Shown here: positions 33,825-47,139 of the stretch, one piece after another
How the letters are laid out: each line of letters starts with the position of its first letter
How positions within the stretch are numbered: the first letter of the stretch is position 1
From: Colias croceus
Lineage: Eukaryota; Arthropoda; Insecta; Lepidoptera; Pieridae
Direction of reading: 5' to 3'
NCBI RefSeq assembly: GCF_905220415.1
Contig: NC_059539.1
Coordinates: 620,001-684,000 of the forward strand
Length of the DNA: 64,000 nt
Notes under the pieces: model-generated
Database searches by the model: none
Seen by the model: the letters and a program-made list of their open reading frames with translations, nothing else
What the model was told of the DNA's origin: nothing
Position numbers and translations under genes: made by a program

Positions 33825-34336
33825 CAATTGATACAACATTACATTATTATCATAATCACGGTAAAAAATAGAAAAACATCAAGAATTTGCATATTGGAAT
33901 CGATGATTGGAATATTAAATTTTTTAAGTCTCGTTTTTTCTTTTAATCCATCATCTATTTCACAGAGGTGCTAACCCTAGTCATCTGTCAGTCTGTCCGT
34001 CAATCATTTGGGACGTGATGTATGAGTATCGGGTTTCGATCTAAGATATAGGTGAAATATTTTTGTCATTGGTGTTATATTATCATTAAATACGTGTCAA
34101 ATTACGTTTTCTATGATAATGATTTAATCAGAAATTGCTCGCTATTTTTATTTTTAAAGAAAGAGAAGTTAGGGATGTGTTGGAATTATATTATTTTTGC
34201 ATGTGTATGTTTATTCGCGTATAAAAATCTACGTTTACTCCTAAAAGTCCTAAAAAGCACTGAAATTAGTAAAAAAATTGCCAACATGGCTTATGTATTT
34301 AAATCAAAGGAAAACTTACTACAAGTAATAACTGCG

Positions 34337-34593
34337 TTAAAAACAACCGACTTCAAACTTGCACTTGCAAAATTCACAAATACCTACAGACAAAAATGCT
34401 CATAAAATAAAAACTACTGGGCCTATCCGAATAAAATTTTTATGGGACCAATTCGACACCATCCCGCATCGAACAAAAAAAAGAATCACGTAAATCAGTT
34501 CAGAAACCTCGGAGTAATCGGTGTACATACATAAAAAAAAAACATACCGGCCGAATTGATAACCTCCTCCTTTTTTTTGAAGTCGGTTAAAAA
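34337..34593. mobile_element. MITE with AACCGACTTCAA ends
   Basis: The left end TTAAAAACAACCGACTTCAA and the right end TTGAAGTCGGTTAAAAA are reverse complements. The interior has the A-rich, CATACCGGCCGAATTG and AACCTCCTCC blocks of a common lepidopteran repeat. A 117-codon frame upstream runs into its left end by chance. Confidence 0.7.
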
Positions 34594-35287
34594 ATAGATA
34601 TAATTATTATGCAAATATGACCTTTTTATTCATTGTCGAGTTTATATCATAAAAAATGGTCATGTCACTTACCTTACATTTATACCTATCCAATATCCAT
34701 ATAATTAACGTTATGTAACGGATGCTTGGCGCGTAGATAAAAAGCCACAATCATAACAATTACATTCTTATTTCTTAGACAGGAATGTGTGATGTTGCAA
34801 TAACAAGTCACACACAAAGATAGGTAAAGCAAATAAAGGCTAGCTTATATCTAACTTGCGTCATCAAGGAGTGCTTATAAGAACTTAAACTGAGTTTAAA
34901 CTCAAACACTTGAAGTCTCTATGGTTCTTTTGATAAGATTCTGATGTGAAAAAGCGCGAAGGATGGTCAAATATTATTCAAAAATTATAAGTGCCCAATT
35001 CACCAAATCTATAAGGCATAAAATAAATATTTGTGTTGATATTATTACAGTTAAGATTAATTTAAACAAAATATATGCACAAGAAAAAGTAAATTATGCA
35101 AAATAATCAAAAACAAAAATAACACAATCAAATCACATCAAATTTCAGGATATTTTTCACAAATCACACATCACACATCCTCGTACTAAGCTTTTCAATA
35201 GAATTCTTTTCAAATTTCGTTAAATATCGGTCTCATTATCTTAATTCAATTTAAACTAAAATCTATATAATATGTAAAAGTCAAAGG

Positions 35288-35499
35288 TGATATAGTGATC
35301 TATCAACGCACAGCCCAAACCACTGGATGTATCGGGCTGAAATTTGGCATGCAGGTAGATGTCATAACGTAGGCGTCCCCTAAGAAAGGATTTTAGGAAA
35401 TTCATCCCCTAAAGGGGTAAAATAGGAGATAAAAAGATAAAAACTTATACCATGAAAATTTATCTTTTCCACGCAAGCGAAGTTTCGGGCAACAGTTAG
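35288..35499 (+). mobile_element. Helitron-like element, type D
   Basis: ATCTATCAACGCACAGCCCA, GGCATGCAGGTAGATG and a decayed end (GCGAAGTTTCGGGCAACAG then TTAG). It is in the orientation opposite to 25818-26012. Confidence 0.62.
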
Positions 35500-36551
35500 T
35501 ATATGACGTATAAAGGTAGACAAATATCCACGCAAAAGCTTTTCAAAACTTACACATCTATCCATAATTCTACATTTTTCAGTGATAATTGCGCTTTCAG
35601 CTCAAATTTGTACCAAATAAAACCAACAGCTGATCTCACTGTATCAAATACGCAGCGAGTAACGGAAGCTAGCCAACTCTCGTGCATTTAAAACAACGGC
35701 AACTGTAAAACAAAGACAAAAACAAGACACGAAATGTAGAACGATTGCATTCCACTTACCGAAATTAAATAATAATTAACCTGTGGAATAAAATTTTTGC
35801 CAATTATTGTGGATAGGAATGCAGGTTCCAATGTATTGAAAACTTTTTAAATTCCCTTTGCGTAACGTTGTAACCAATAACCCAAAAAGGGGCGTTGTCA
35901 ATTAATTTCTTTGTCAGTAGGAAAATGAATACGATTTATTTTTATTTTATTGCTTTTCACTAGCTGACCCGGTATCCTAGCATTCTTCCATCCTAGAGTT
36001 ACTTGCTGTGTAATTATTGATTATTTTTAGTTATTTCGTATTTGGTACCTCTTGCATTATTTAGAAATTATTTACAAACCTTTTCTTGAAAAAACAATAT
36101 AATACGATCAACTTTTAGTTGGTAGAGTCGCAAAGTATTTTCCGAAAATAATAAAAAAAAAAACTAAAGAATTTAACAAAACAATGCATCGATTTTTTTC
36201 AAAACAGCACTATATTTTAACTTTCTCTAGTCTTTATGACTCAAATAACGCCTTCCTTGAACACCTAACCATTAACAAGACTAGACTCTGTCATAGAGAA
36301 TTTAATCTTTAAATTATTGACTCACTGGACGAGCTGAAATAAATTAAAAAGGTTTATAATTATTACGTCGATATAAACACTACCTAACAACATTTAAATG
36401 CAAAATATTGTATTTATAGGCCAGAAAGTTATTATATATTATTTCATTCAATTTATAGTGCTGTTGTATTAAACATATTATTTTAATAAAACAGCTCTAT
36501 ATTCATGAAGAAAGTTCAAATTCAGTGCGAATTTTTTTGCACCTATTTATT

Positions 36552-36661
36552 AAAGTGAAACTTTTATTACATCGTCTCGCACTATTTGGTCTGTGTAGCG
36601 CATGTCGCGTGACGTACGATAATTATCGTACAAATACGATAATTATCGTAAGTTTCACTTT
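36552..36661. repeat. nested palindrome cluster
   Basis: The 18-bp perfect palindrome GTACGATAATTATCGTAC (36614-36631) is followed by the 16-bp palindrome TACGATAATTATCGTA (36635-36650). The pair is enclosed by AAAGTGAAAC (36552-36561) and GTTTCACTTT (36652-36661). It may be a dimeric protein-binding site cluster or a palindromic transposon scar. Confidence 0.7.
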
Positions 36662-37195
36662 TACCGTGGTTTCATAAAACCACACAACATTTTTATTTCT
36701 TATTATCATTTTTCGAACTAGTTACATAGCATGCTCACAGTTGATATAATTTTATGAAAGAATTCTTTCTTTACCCGCAAACAGAACACAAAGTCACAAA
36801 CAGATTTCCTGCAAAAAAAAATACCTACTTACATTACATTTACATATAAACAATAATGCAAAATGAACATACAAAGAATTTAATAAAATATACAAAGAAC
36901 GAATTTTAAATCAGTTTTAAATCTCAAATTAAACATTAGAAAATACTAAAATATACTACCTATAAAATAACAAATCGGCATTCAGAATAATCCATTACGA
37001 AGTATGAATCGTTAAGAGAAATTATCGGTTTTCATTAAATTAGCATTTAGCATACATATTTAATTAATACGACCGTCTGTCCGTTTAGCGCTTGTTCAAA
37101 TTTATATATAACATTGCTGGAGGCACACCCTGCTTGAGATATGTTCACTAGTCCTTTCTCCCTGCTTTGTCCGGTCACTTATTATTTATCTATAC

Positions 37196-37392
37196 CTACT
37201 AATATTATAAAGCTGAAGAGTTTGTTTGTTTGTTTGTTTGAACGCGCTAAATCTCGGGAACTACTGGTCCGATTTGAAAAATTCTTTCGCTGTTATATAG
37301 CCCATTTATCGAGGAAGGTTATAGGTTATGTGTCATCAAGCTACGACCAATAGGGGTGGAGCCACGGGGGTGAAACCGCGCGGAGCAGCTAG
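37196..37392 (+). mobile_element. Helitron-like element, type A
   Basis: Starts CTACTAATATTATAAAGC and ends GGAGCAGCTAG before T. It includes three GTTTG units near the 5' end and an otherwise full body. Confidence 0.75.
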
Positions 37393-38320
37393 TCATTAAT
37401 ATAAGTTCTAAAGATGTGCAAATAGTTTGAATATTTACTACTAGTTAATTGTAGAGCTTTTATACTAAGTTTTAGGTATGCATAAATCACAATCGTAATA
37501 ACTTTACTCGTCTAAATGAGAATATTGTAACAGCAAGGCTAAATTTTGCTTATTATAAGCAAAGATTCAGTTTTTAGATTACACATTCTTCGTGATCTTT
37601 TTTACGGCATTACAAAAGAGCGTTACTAAACTTAATTACAACTTCAATCAAAATTACCCATCACAATAAATGGTACGAAATAATAAGGTCTATCAAAGCA
37701 CTGTCAGTCTCACATCAAAAATAATAAATGTAATTATGAGAAGTAATTTGACAAAAACCAGACATTCCGACCACTCGATCGAAGACTTTTTTGGTATATT
37801 TATAACCAGCATATTACTAGACAGATTAAAGTGTTTTATTTATATGTATGCGTCATTAATAGATATTTTGGCTATATCCTTAACTCGTAAATAGTCAAGG
37901 GGATGCCTACATTTAGTAGCCATTTTTATAGATAGGCCAAGTCATTTACAAAAATACTTATTACTGGACTTCAGCACGTCTGTGAATGACTTCACCTTAA
38001 ATATAAACATTATATATATACCTGCTCATTTTGTTCCACGAATTTTATGTGTTTATAGAGGTTGAATCTTACTCTGAACAGATTTATTAAATAAATATTA
38101 TAACCAACTTTTGGCCTGTAACTCTGCGCGCATGGCATTTGATTAAAAAGTCGTCTGTTTCAAGTGCAATCTATACCTCTCGCAAATTTTATCCATATCT
38201 GATCACCCGTTTTAACGTGATTGTGGAGCAAATATTCGCCGACGCATAGCTACTCTCTTTCTCGTTTATAATAATTAAGTACTAGGATTATGTACTTAAT
38301 GCATTTACAAAATTATCTAT

Positions 38321-38506
38321 ACTAATATAATAAAGCTGAAGAGTTTGTTTGTTTGAACGCGCTAATCTCAGGAACAAACTCTTTGTCCGCTTTGGAATTT
38401 ATTTCGGTGTTAGATCGACCATTTTTCGAGGAAGATTATAGGCTATATATCATCACCCGACCAACAGGAGTGGAGCAATGCGGGTGAGACCGCGGGGCAC
38501 AGCTAG
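38321..38506 (+). mobile_element. Helitron-like element, type A
   Basis: From ACTAATATAATAAAGCTG to GGGGCACAGCTAG before T. The middle is rearranged (GGAACAAACTCTTTGTCCGC replaces the usual GGGAACTACTGGTCC). Confidence 0.72.
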
Positions 38507-38775
38507 TAAAAAATAAAATCTGAATTTAATGTCTTTAGTTTGAAGTTCTAAAAGTATTACATTATATTAATCACAAACAAACATTCCCTATATTATTAGC
38601 GTATTAAGAATCCCAGTTAATGATTGTTAATAACCAGCTGAGTTCTGATGATAACAATTTCCGCACACTGATTGGTCTCATTCATTCATACAGAGATCAG
38701 CATTAACCTAGCTCATTACATGTACTAAGCACTTAGTAGTTAGGGTGCTTGTACATCTGATACTGTATAATAATA

Positions 38776-38990
38776 CTAGCTGTCGCCTGCAGCTTCGCCC
38801 GCGAGATCAAAATTAATTTACATGGTACTTTTATCCCCTATTTTATCCCTTTGTGGAAGAATTTATCAAAATTGTTTTTAGCGGATGCGTAGGTACTTAA
38901 AGGGGCTATCTGCATGCAAAATTTCAGTGGTCTGTGCGTTTTATAGATCAGTCGATCAGTCACATTTGCGTATTACAAAGATACTAGCTG
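38776..38990 (-). mobile_element. Helitron-like element, type D
   Basis: CTAG at 38776-38779 (on +) is preceded by A, then TGTCGCCTGCAGCTTCGCCC. The body motifs match type D (GCATGCAAAATTTCAG, TTATAGATCAGTCGATC). It abuts another Helitron-like copy in the same orientation. Confidence 0.68.
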
Positions 38991-38993
38991 CGC

Positions 38994-39188
38994 TCTGCGA
39001 TTTCACCCGCGTTGCTCCGCTTCTGTTGGTCTTAGCGTGATTATATAATATAGCCTATAAGCCTACATCGATAAATGGACTATCTAACACCGAAAGAATT
39101 TTTCAAATTGGACTAGTAGTTCCTGAGATTAGCGCGTTCAAACAAACAAACAAATAAACAAACAAACTCTTCAGTTTTATAATATAGT
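38994..39188 (-). mobile_element. Helitron-like element, type A
   Basis: Begins (on +) CTAGCTGCGCTCTGCGATTT and runs through TTGGTCTTAGCGTGA and GAGATTAGCGCGTTC to ACTCTTCAGTTTTATAATAT. It is placed head-to-tail with the preceding type D copy. Confidence 0.74.
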
Positions 39189-40692
39189 TAAGTAGAGATT
39201 AAAACTTAAAAGTTAAGATTCTGTAGTATAGACATTCGCATAGAACTAAAATTGACAAAACTGCTTGTATTATCAATTCTATCAATTGACTTTACATGAA
39301 ACTCTATCAGACATTTAATATTATTTAGCCGACATTTAAACAGTTTGCGATAAATTCGTTTATTATTATTTCACGCAGGTGCGCTATGGCCTATTGCCAA
39401 TATTCGAGTTTAATTCAGTCAGATTTTAGTTAGCAACAAGATTAGGATCTCGACCTAGCCATAAAGTTTTATAGGCAGTAATAGACATTAGGTGGATAGT
39501 AAATACAGAAGTGGGCTTTACTATTGCTATGATAATGCGTAAATATCTGTTAGCATTTGCCCTTTGTTGGTTGAGGTAAATTTGTTTTCGATTTCCGTGG
39601 AATCTATACTAGCCAATGACCTATTATACTAGTAGACGCGGCATACGCCAACATCATTGCACTAAAAAACAGCGTAATTAATACATACCTACTTACTAAC
39701 GCATTATCACCAATACAGTTGTTCTCTCTTTCACTCTCGTCTCACTCATGTACTTCGTAATAACAACTGCCGATTAAAATATAAAAAGAACGTCCAGCCA
39801 CGACGCTGAATGGTGCGTGACTGAGTGAAACTCGGGCACTTACCTGAGTTTTTTCTTGCCAAAATAGAGAACGGGTAACGTATCTAGCCTTTTAATATAT
39901 CATAGATACTAGCATTATAAAGAGGTTTCTATCTTTTTTTTTGTGTTTATAGTAATATAGTGGGTTATGTAATATAATATGTATTAATGTAGTAATAAGT
40001 GAACTAAAAACGCCCTCTGCCCCGCATAGGGCGGGCATAACGTAATAGCGGTTAATCTTGTGAAGTATCAGCTGATTCTATCATAAAAATTTTGTTACTA
40101 GGTAACAGAAAAGCTACACTATTCAGAAGTGACATTGGCAAATTTGAACCAAAAAATGTCCCCTACTCTAATCCATATCCAGACCACAAAAAAATGACGG
40201 CTCTTCGGAAGCTTCCACTAACTCTGCTCTAGTTTCAATATAGCTATTAAAAAAAACTCTCCTTTCAATCACAAGACACGCTGACAGTTAAAACCACGCT
40301 GATGCAGCCAAACCAACAAATCAATATAGGACCAGCCTCACCCGCGGCTATCGCTACCGGCTCCGTTAATTTTCTACTCGATTTACCAGACCATCCATCA
40401 CGGTGGCTGACCACTTTGCGGTTTTAAAGATTAAAAACTGGTTGGGAAAAATAGAGGATTTGTCACTAGCTAATGTGAGGTGAGGTCATCGTAATGTAGG
40501 ATGTATGGATTTGTTCGCGAATTCTTTTGTTTTTGGTCTTCGATAGAATATATGTAATTCTAAGAATCTAGCTTTATGCTGAATTTGAGGAAAATCAATT
40601 CAGGATATTTTGCGCAATTGGACAAATAAACCGCTATAGTACCTAAAGGGGGATATCTCTATGGTATCTCGATCAAATGCAGTGCAACATCT
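39189..40692. other. non-coding stretch
   Basis: AT-rich. No coding signature or repeat ends were recognised. Confidence 0.4.
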
Positions 40693-40859
40693 TAATATAT
40701 TATATAAATCTCGTGTCACAATGTTTGTCCTCAATGGACTCCTAAACCACTCAACCGATTATAATAAAATTCGCACACCATGTGCAGTTCGATCCAACTT
40801 GAGAGATAGGATAGTTTAAATATGTAGGTACCACGGGCGAAGCCGGGGCGGACCACTAG
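40693..40859 (+). mobile_element. Helitron-like element, variant with CCACTAG end
   Basis: The end ACGGGCGAAGCCGGGGCGGA and CCACTAG before T uses the same hairpin logic. The body (CAATGTTTGTCCTCAATGGA, CACTCAACCGATTATAATAA) differs from types A-D. Confidence 0.62.
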
Positions 40860-41430
40860 TATACATATATAAATTATGGCCTAAAATAACACATTATTTT
40901 CTACAGGATACATGAACGAATCCACGGTATAGGTACAGTTAGTTTCATTAATAATGGTCTTCATTATTTCAATCTCGGTTTATCGACAATTAATTCTGAT
41001 TACCATTTATGCCATAAAACAGTTTGCATAAATGAAGTAATTATTTAAACATTGGACGCCTGGCGTTGATCGTAAAATGGCGGTGAAACTGAATACACAC
41101 TTATGCAAGTTTTATTATCATAATTGAAGACAATATCATAATATAATATTTCTTACACAAACACACCGGCTTCGCGGTTAAGACAATCAATCGCTAAATG
41201 TGGGTTTCTAGATCTCAAAATCATCGTCATGGCCTTTCGATTTTTAGTTTGTAGTTTTTGAAGATTCATAAATATGATTGTGCAGATACAGTACATTGAA
41301 GAATGTATTTATTTCTTACAAATATTAAAATCAAGCAAGAAAAATCTTAATCATTGCAGTCGGTACTCGGCAAACACTGGGCAATTGTTGATAGAAGAGT
41401 TTTAAAGAAATTTTTTTCGCTTCCACAGCA

Positions 41431-41590
41431 GTATAAATGCGAAACTCTGTCTGTCCTTTACTCAATCACGCAACTACTGAAACAATTTACATGAAATTTG
41501 GTATGAAGATATTTTGATACCCGAGAAAGGACATAGGTTACCTTTTATTGCGAAATATGTACCATGGGCGAAGCCGTGGCGGACCACTAG
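41431..41590 (+). mobile_element. Helitron-like element, type B
   Basis: TATAAATGCGAAACTCTGTC, CTCAATCACGCAACTACTG and ATGAAATTTGGTATGAAG lead to a GGGCGAAGCCGTGGCGGACC end with CTAG before T. A deletion shortens the middle. Confidence 0.7.
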
Positions 41591-42852
41591 TTATTAATAT
41601 ACAATCACCCTTTTAGACTACTGAAATCATTTTAATAGAACTTATATGCGGAATTGAAATAGGCATGGCAATTAATTTAATTGAAACACGTAAATCTATG
41701 TGATCGCCCATAAATAACAATCAAGTATTTTCACACCAATAAACAATAAATTTCTCACTCCGATATTGAAATATAATAGATATTATCTCGGAAATCAGAT
41801 TTCTTCATCTCGATTTACTGCCAAACAAACATTAGAATCAATGAGCAATATTACTTAGGCTGTCTATACGTGGACGTTTTGTCAATAATATTCTAATATG
41901 TTGAAATTTAAATAACTATAAAACATAGTAAAATAATTAGCAACCAAATTCAGGCAGAGCTTGACTGAATTTTCCGGTAATTTCCGCGCATTTGGAAAAG
42001 TTAAAACTTGCTACATGTAAATAAAAGATGCCGTTACAAAAACCTGTTACACATAACAAATATTCCCTTAAAAAGTGATTTTCTAGGAACTGTGCAAGAT
42101 TCAAGGATACCAAATTTTTCGCCTTACTCTATGACGTGACGGTATTGTATACACGCGAAATTTTACTCTCAGCACGCATAAAGAAGTTTGGCTTTAAAAT
42201 AAACGCCACAACGCGGCGTGCAACCCGCGCGTGAGTAAACACCCTAACAGAAATCATAGGTGCAGTTGAATGATAAGTATTTAGCTATAAATACCGTCAA
42301 TTGAAGCGGTCTAAATAATTTATGGACGGACGGCTAAGCCCCGTTTGACCTGCTAAATAAATGTACTCGTTTGTTGTTCGAGATTGATTTTATCGTATCT
42401 AATATTAAACGTTCGTTTCATCTGAAATAGTGTCGGATTTCGCAATTATTGCTTTGTTCTTGGCACGAATGTAAGTTTTAATTGGTGCGGAATATAAGAC
42501 TTTAATGTGTTACGGTAGTGGGAACAAAAATAGGCCAGTGATGATGATGATGATGGTTTTTGAAGATTGGTCATTAGAATCAAGTCATTAGAATACAGTG
42601 AAACTTTTAGAATTTTTCCCCCATTCATGACACTCGTTTTAAGCATTTCGTTCGCCATCCACGTCACAAAAGAAATAATTTTTGAATGTAGAGTCGAAGT
42701 TTACATAAAGAATAACTGAATGTCTCTTATTGGTAGATAATTCATTCTTTTATTTGTGAAAATGGAGGCGCTGCAGCTGTCGTAACTTAGTATAAAATAC
42801 TACCAGTATTAATTATTACACACTAATATTTGTACAAAAAAGGTAAATATAG
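41591..42852. other. non-coding stretch
   Basis: No gene was seen. A (GAT)n run at 42540-42556, after a locally GC-rich block, may be the tail of an RTE-like element. Confidence 0.35.
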
Positions 42853-43042
42853 CTAGCTGTGATCCGCGGTTTCAACCGCATTTGCTCGGCTCCTGTTAGT
42901 CTTAGCGTGATGATTTAGCATTATAGTCTTCCTCGATAAATGGGCTATCTAACGCCGAAATAGTTTCAAATTGGACCTGTTCCTGTTCCTGAGATTAGCG
43001 CGTTCAAAAAAACAAACTCTTCAGCTTTTTTATAATAATATA
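42853..43042 (-). mobile_element. Helitron-like element, type A
   Basis: CTAG at 42853-42856 is followed on + by CTGTGATCCGCGGTTTCAAC, TAGTCTTAGCGTGATGAT and the AAACAAACTCTTCAGC end. A CTGTTC duplication lies in the middle. Confidence 0.73.
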
Positions 43043-45725
43043 GGTGTGTTGCGAAATCGCGACTTAGCCTCACATTAAAAATTAAATATTGGTTATGAAT
43101 AAGCGTATTATTTTAATTTAGTCTCCCATTACCATTCATTATCTACACGTATAGGTTACTCGATTACATCACCGATGTCCCCAATCGCTGCGGACTCTCA
43201 AATCGATTCGACAGGCATTCGCCTCGCTAAGCATAAGGTTTGCTCATATTGACTGTATGGGTTATTAATAATATATGAATGTGATCAAGTGTCCTGTGTA
43301 TTATGTGTTTTAATCGGCTGCAATATTATGATATTCTTGATACATTCTTCAAATACATTGTGTAATTGGTTGTGTATCTAATATTTTATTTATTACGATT
43401 TTGTTGTTAGTTGCCTTCGAGTGGAACTTAATGTAAGCCAATACGAATAACATTCACGATTTAATTATATAATGGTATAACTAGTAGCATAGGTAATGGT
43501 AGAAGAAGTAGCTGTATCTACCAGTAGTATTTACTATTCATCATCGTAGTCGTTTCAGCCTTCTGACGCCTGCCATCAAAAATACCTACATTACATTTTT
43601 AATTCAGCTTCTTAACATATTATAGTGACAAAATCAACCGAGACTTTATCGTAATAAAAATTGGTATCATTCATCAGCGTTGACTGTGATTTCTTCAACC
43701 ACAAAACATCAATACAATGTGAATAGACCACAGTTCGTGACAGTGAATAAAACACAAAAATAACTCTTAGACCTTAGAAAATAAATTTCAATTTTGTTCC
43801 AAACTTCGTGTAATTAATGTAATTAGAAGTTGATACACGACAGCGACAAATTGTTGGATGAAAATGGATTATGTGATATTAATGACCATAATTTGATTTT
43901 TATGGCATCGTGAGAATGAGGGTGTTAAAAATTCACTTTCATAGGATTTATTAATGTATCCGACTATATCTAATATACACATCTATGTCGTATCAGAATA
44001 CAATAAATACTGAGAAGTTAGGGCATATAAACTTAAGACTTTCGTATCAAAAGAAATAAAATTAGAGAACGAATGTAACATGCTGACATTCTTGCGAATC
44101 ACGGACGCATGAAGTAAGGTTTAATTTATTAGTTTTTTTTTTATGAGAAGCAGTGTTTTCCCGAGTAATTTTTTTTTAAGTCTTCAAACACCTTAACTAC
44201 AAATCTATTTACCTATATTTACATTCATATTACTTCAGTACCTTTTCGCAAAATAAACACATAACTAAATACACCATCGCGAATGTATTCACCAAGACGA
44301 TTATACATTCAAAGGAATCAATTAGAATAATTTCTCTCAATGAAACTGGGAGCCATTAAATCTCAATTTATGTTAAGCTTTAAACTATCAAATAAATCAG
44401 CCGTAACAGGTGACACGGGATAAATAAGAGATTCAGTACAGTTACACTCGGAAGGAACGGAATGGGAGCAAGCTAGGTAACTGAGATGGTATCGCTTGCC
44501 TTTAAAATGCTGCTTCATAACGTGGTAGGTACTGGTATTAATTGTATGGGTTGAGAAATTAAGGACAGTATAAAATTACAATGATGTAAGGTCATTTATT
44601 TCAATAAGTCGTGATTAACCTCCCGAAGGATGCCTAATGGCAACGCGTGATCAAACATAAATGTAAAAAAAATATTATGTCAATTTACGGTCTGAAACCA
44701 AGATGAGAAAAAAATATTTTAAGAGTCTCGACTCTCGAGACTCTCGAGGCTCTTATGTCTAGATTTCCATAACCATTTTTACGTTGAAAGCAGGAATCCC
44801 TAATCCACTACATCATATTATCATCTTAACCTGTACGGAACCCTACAATAATATCAAAAGAGTCACTTTACACCACACAGATATCACCTGATAGGTCAGA
44901 TGCAGATCAGAAGGGTGAGGTTCACGCCCTCGTGATCTCGATGGTATTAAAGCCTGGGAATTATGTGCTAATGCCTTTATCAATTGATACTATGTGGTAA
45001 TTAGGGAATGTTAGGTAAATGTGGTATTGTACTGATGGTGTATTATTGTATTGGCAGTACGTAGACAAATAATTTTCAAAGACAGAGAAACGACAAACAA
45101 ATAGAATGTGGTCTAGTGGTCTGACCTAAAAATAGTAAAAGACGAATAACAGTAATAAGAAAATAATAAATACGTCAAAAGTTTATTCAACTAGTCTTAG
45201 CTATTTTATCTTCATTCACCATAAGTAGAGAAAACAGTTTCTACAAAGAAGAGCCAGCAAACTCTGTAGTTTCTGTTCAATTCGATTAAATTTCATGATT
45301 TTTTAATTCTTCTTAATTTTATGAAAATACGACAATCCTGATAAAATTTTGACAATAATATCAATTTTCTAGAAATTCAGTTGTTCTCTATTGTTTCACG
45401 GAAAAGTTTCTTTGTTAATTCAGAATTTCGCGTCTAGTCATTTCATTGATTAAATAATACAGAGGCGATTCTAACCTAGAAATTAGTTCTACAAGCATGA
45501 ATGAGTCACTGGTACTAGACCATCTAGATATAGGACGGGTCTAGATCTGCCTAGTTCCTGTAACGTACAGGGTTGTCACTTTTTCGTTTTAAGTAATATT
45601 TATTGTTGTCGCCATAAAATATATTATTAATTTAGGAAAGAATAAAAACCTAGGTCATAAACATACTCTACGTTCTAATGATTTCAGAGCTCCTTACAGG
45701 ACTGTAAAGGCCAATCCTTTTGATC
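43043..45725. other. non-coding stretch
   Basis: A short GAGTCTCGACTCTCGAGACT self-complementary run lies at 44727-44750. No gene or repeat boundaries were recognised. Confidence 0.4.
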
Positions 45726-45789
45726 ATAATTTTTAGCCACTGGTTGGGAAAGCAGTCTTTTGCTTTCCCAACCAGTGGCTAAAAATTAT
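45726..45789. repeat. perfect 29-bp hairpin
   Basis: Arms 45726-45754 and 45761-45789 are exact reverse complements (including TAGCCACTGGTTGGGAAAGC) with the 6-nt loop GTCTTT. It is isolated in AT-rich DNA, with no linked coding sequence. Confidence 0.87.
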
Positions 45790-46331
45790 TATGTAACAAT
45801 ACATTTTAAAGCGCTTTTACAATCGAAGTCATAAATATTAGAGTGTAAGCTAAATACATTATGTTCTAAATTTATTGCAGGATGTAAAAATATTAGCTCA
45901 TCCATAAACTAAGAATTATTAGTTTCAACCCTATGATTGTGTAGGTGGAGGCCCACGCAGTCTGTCGGTCTGCGTATCACTTCAAGTCTAATGCTGTACT
46001 CGGCTGATAATGAGCACCTTATTAATTCTTGAGCGATCGACAACCTTCTGTGCTGTCGTCAGAGATTAATCAGGGAAATTAATCATGTTTTTATAAGATA
46101 AAAAAAAGTCGATTGTTTCAAAGTTACGTCAGAATTCCGTCATTAGTAGACAGATAAAATATTTATCCGAAATAGTAATATACCTTTGGATTCATCTACA
46201 CATATTATTATAACAAAACCCGAATATATATCTGAACATTAAGTATTAAAAAAACTATGGAGATTAATGACCCCCTGGAGTGGGGAAAGAGAGGGGATTA
46301 CAACTCTCGATTTTTTCCCCTTGTCCCCATG

Positions 46332-46567
46332 ATTTTTGTACGGCGTTGCGGAATAATGGATTAAAAGCAGTATAGGCATAGTATGACACAGATGCCGTAC
46401 ATGGTCAAATGACCAAATTTACCCCCGGTAACTCTCGGAAATTAAATAAAAATTCCGACTTTGTGGACCACCATTTTTGTACGGCACTGAGCGGTTTCTT
46501 ATTATATTTAATGGATCTATCGATGGTTAAGAATGCCGTACATGGTCAAATGACCAAAATTTACCGA
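46332..46567. repeat. 141-bp tandem duplication with a GGTCA-AA-TGACC palindrome
   Basis: ATTTTTGTACGGC occurs at 46332 and 46473, and ATGCCGTACATGGTCAAATG at 46392 and 46533, both with the same 141-bp period. Sequence between the anchors is diverged, so the duplication is old or only the anchors are constrained. Each copy carries TGGTCAAATGACCA. Confidence 0.72.
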
Positions 46568-47139
46568 GTCTACCTGTACTTTTCAATTCTCATCTGCACT
46601 CAGTTGGACAGCTTACAAGTGACGGCATAGTGATGAATCTTATTATTTTTTGCTCTGCTATCGTTCTAGATATGTCCCCTGGTGGTTCATTTGACCCATA
46701 TTTTTTTCCTATGCGGGCTTGTAGTCTATATGTGAAATTGCATATTTCTTAATTCTGAACAGAATTTTCGGAATAATGTCATTAACTTCAAATAAAATGT
46801 ATATCAATGCGACATTAAATCAATCCAATACAATATATTAATGTATCTTATTATTTTATCGACTCCATTCGAGCTTTTCTCCAATGATTAATGACTGGTC
46901 TTGTTAAGATATAGTTCAACAATGGTCGAATCTGTCTTGACATCAAGCACTTAGCAATAGATGAAGTTGTTTTGTATCGAACACAATCTACCTAATGTTT
47001 TTATTTGTGTAGATAGATATATGGAACTTTCAGTAATGTTATGTAATGTGAGGATTCAAAAGGGGAGTTAAGAAATTATTTTTTTTAATTATACGCCACA
47101 TTGCAGATCACAGTGGATCACCTAATACAATCTTATAAC

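Noticed and set aside
34052..34405. 117-codon open frame on +
   Set aside because: It runs into the left end of the AACCGACTTCAA MITE, is rich in Phe, Ile, Tyr and Lys as expected of AT-rich noise, and has no domain.
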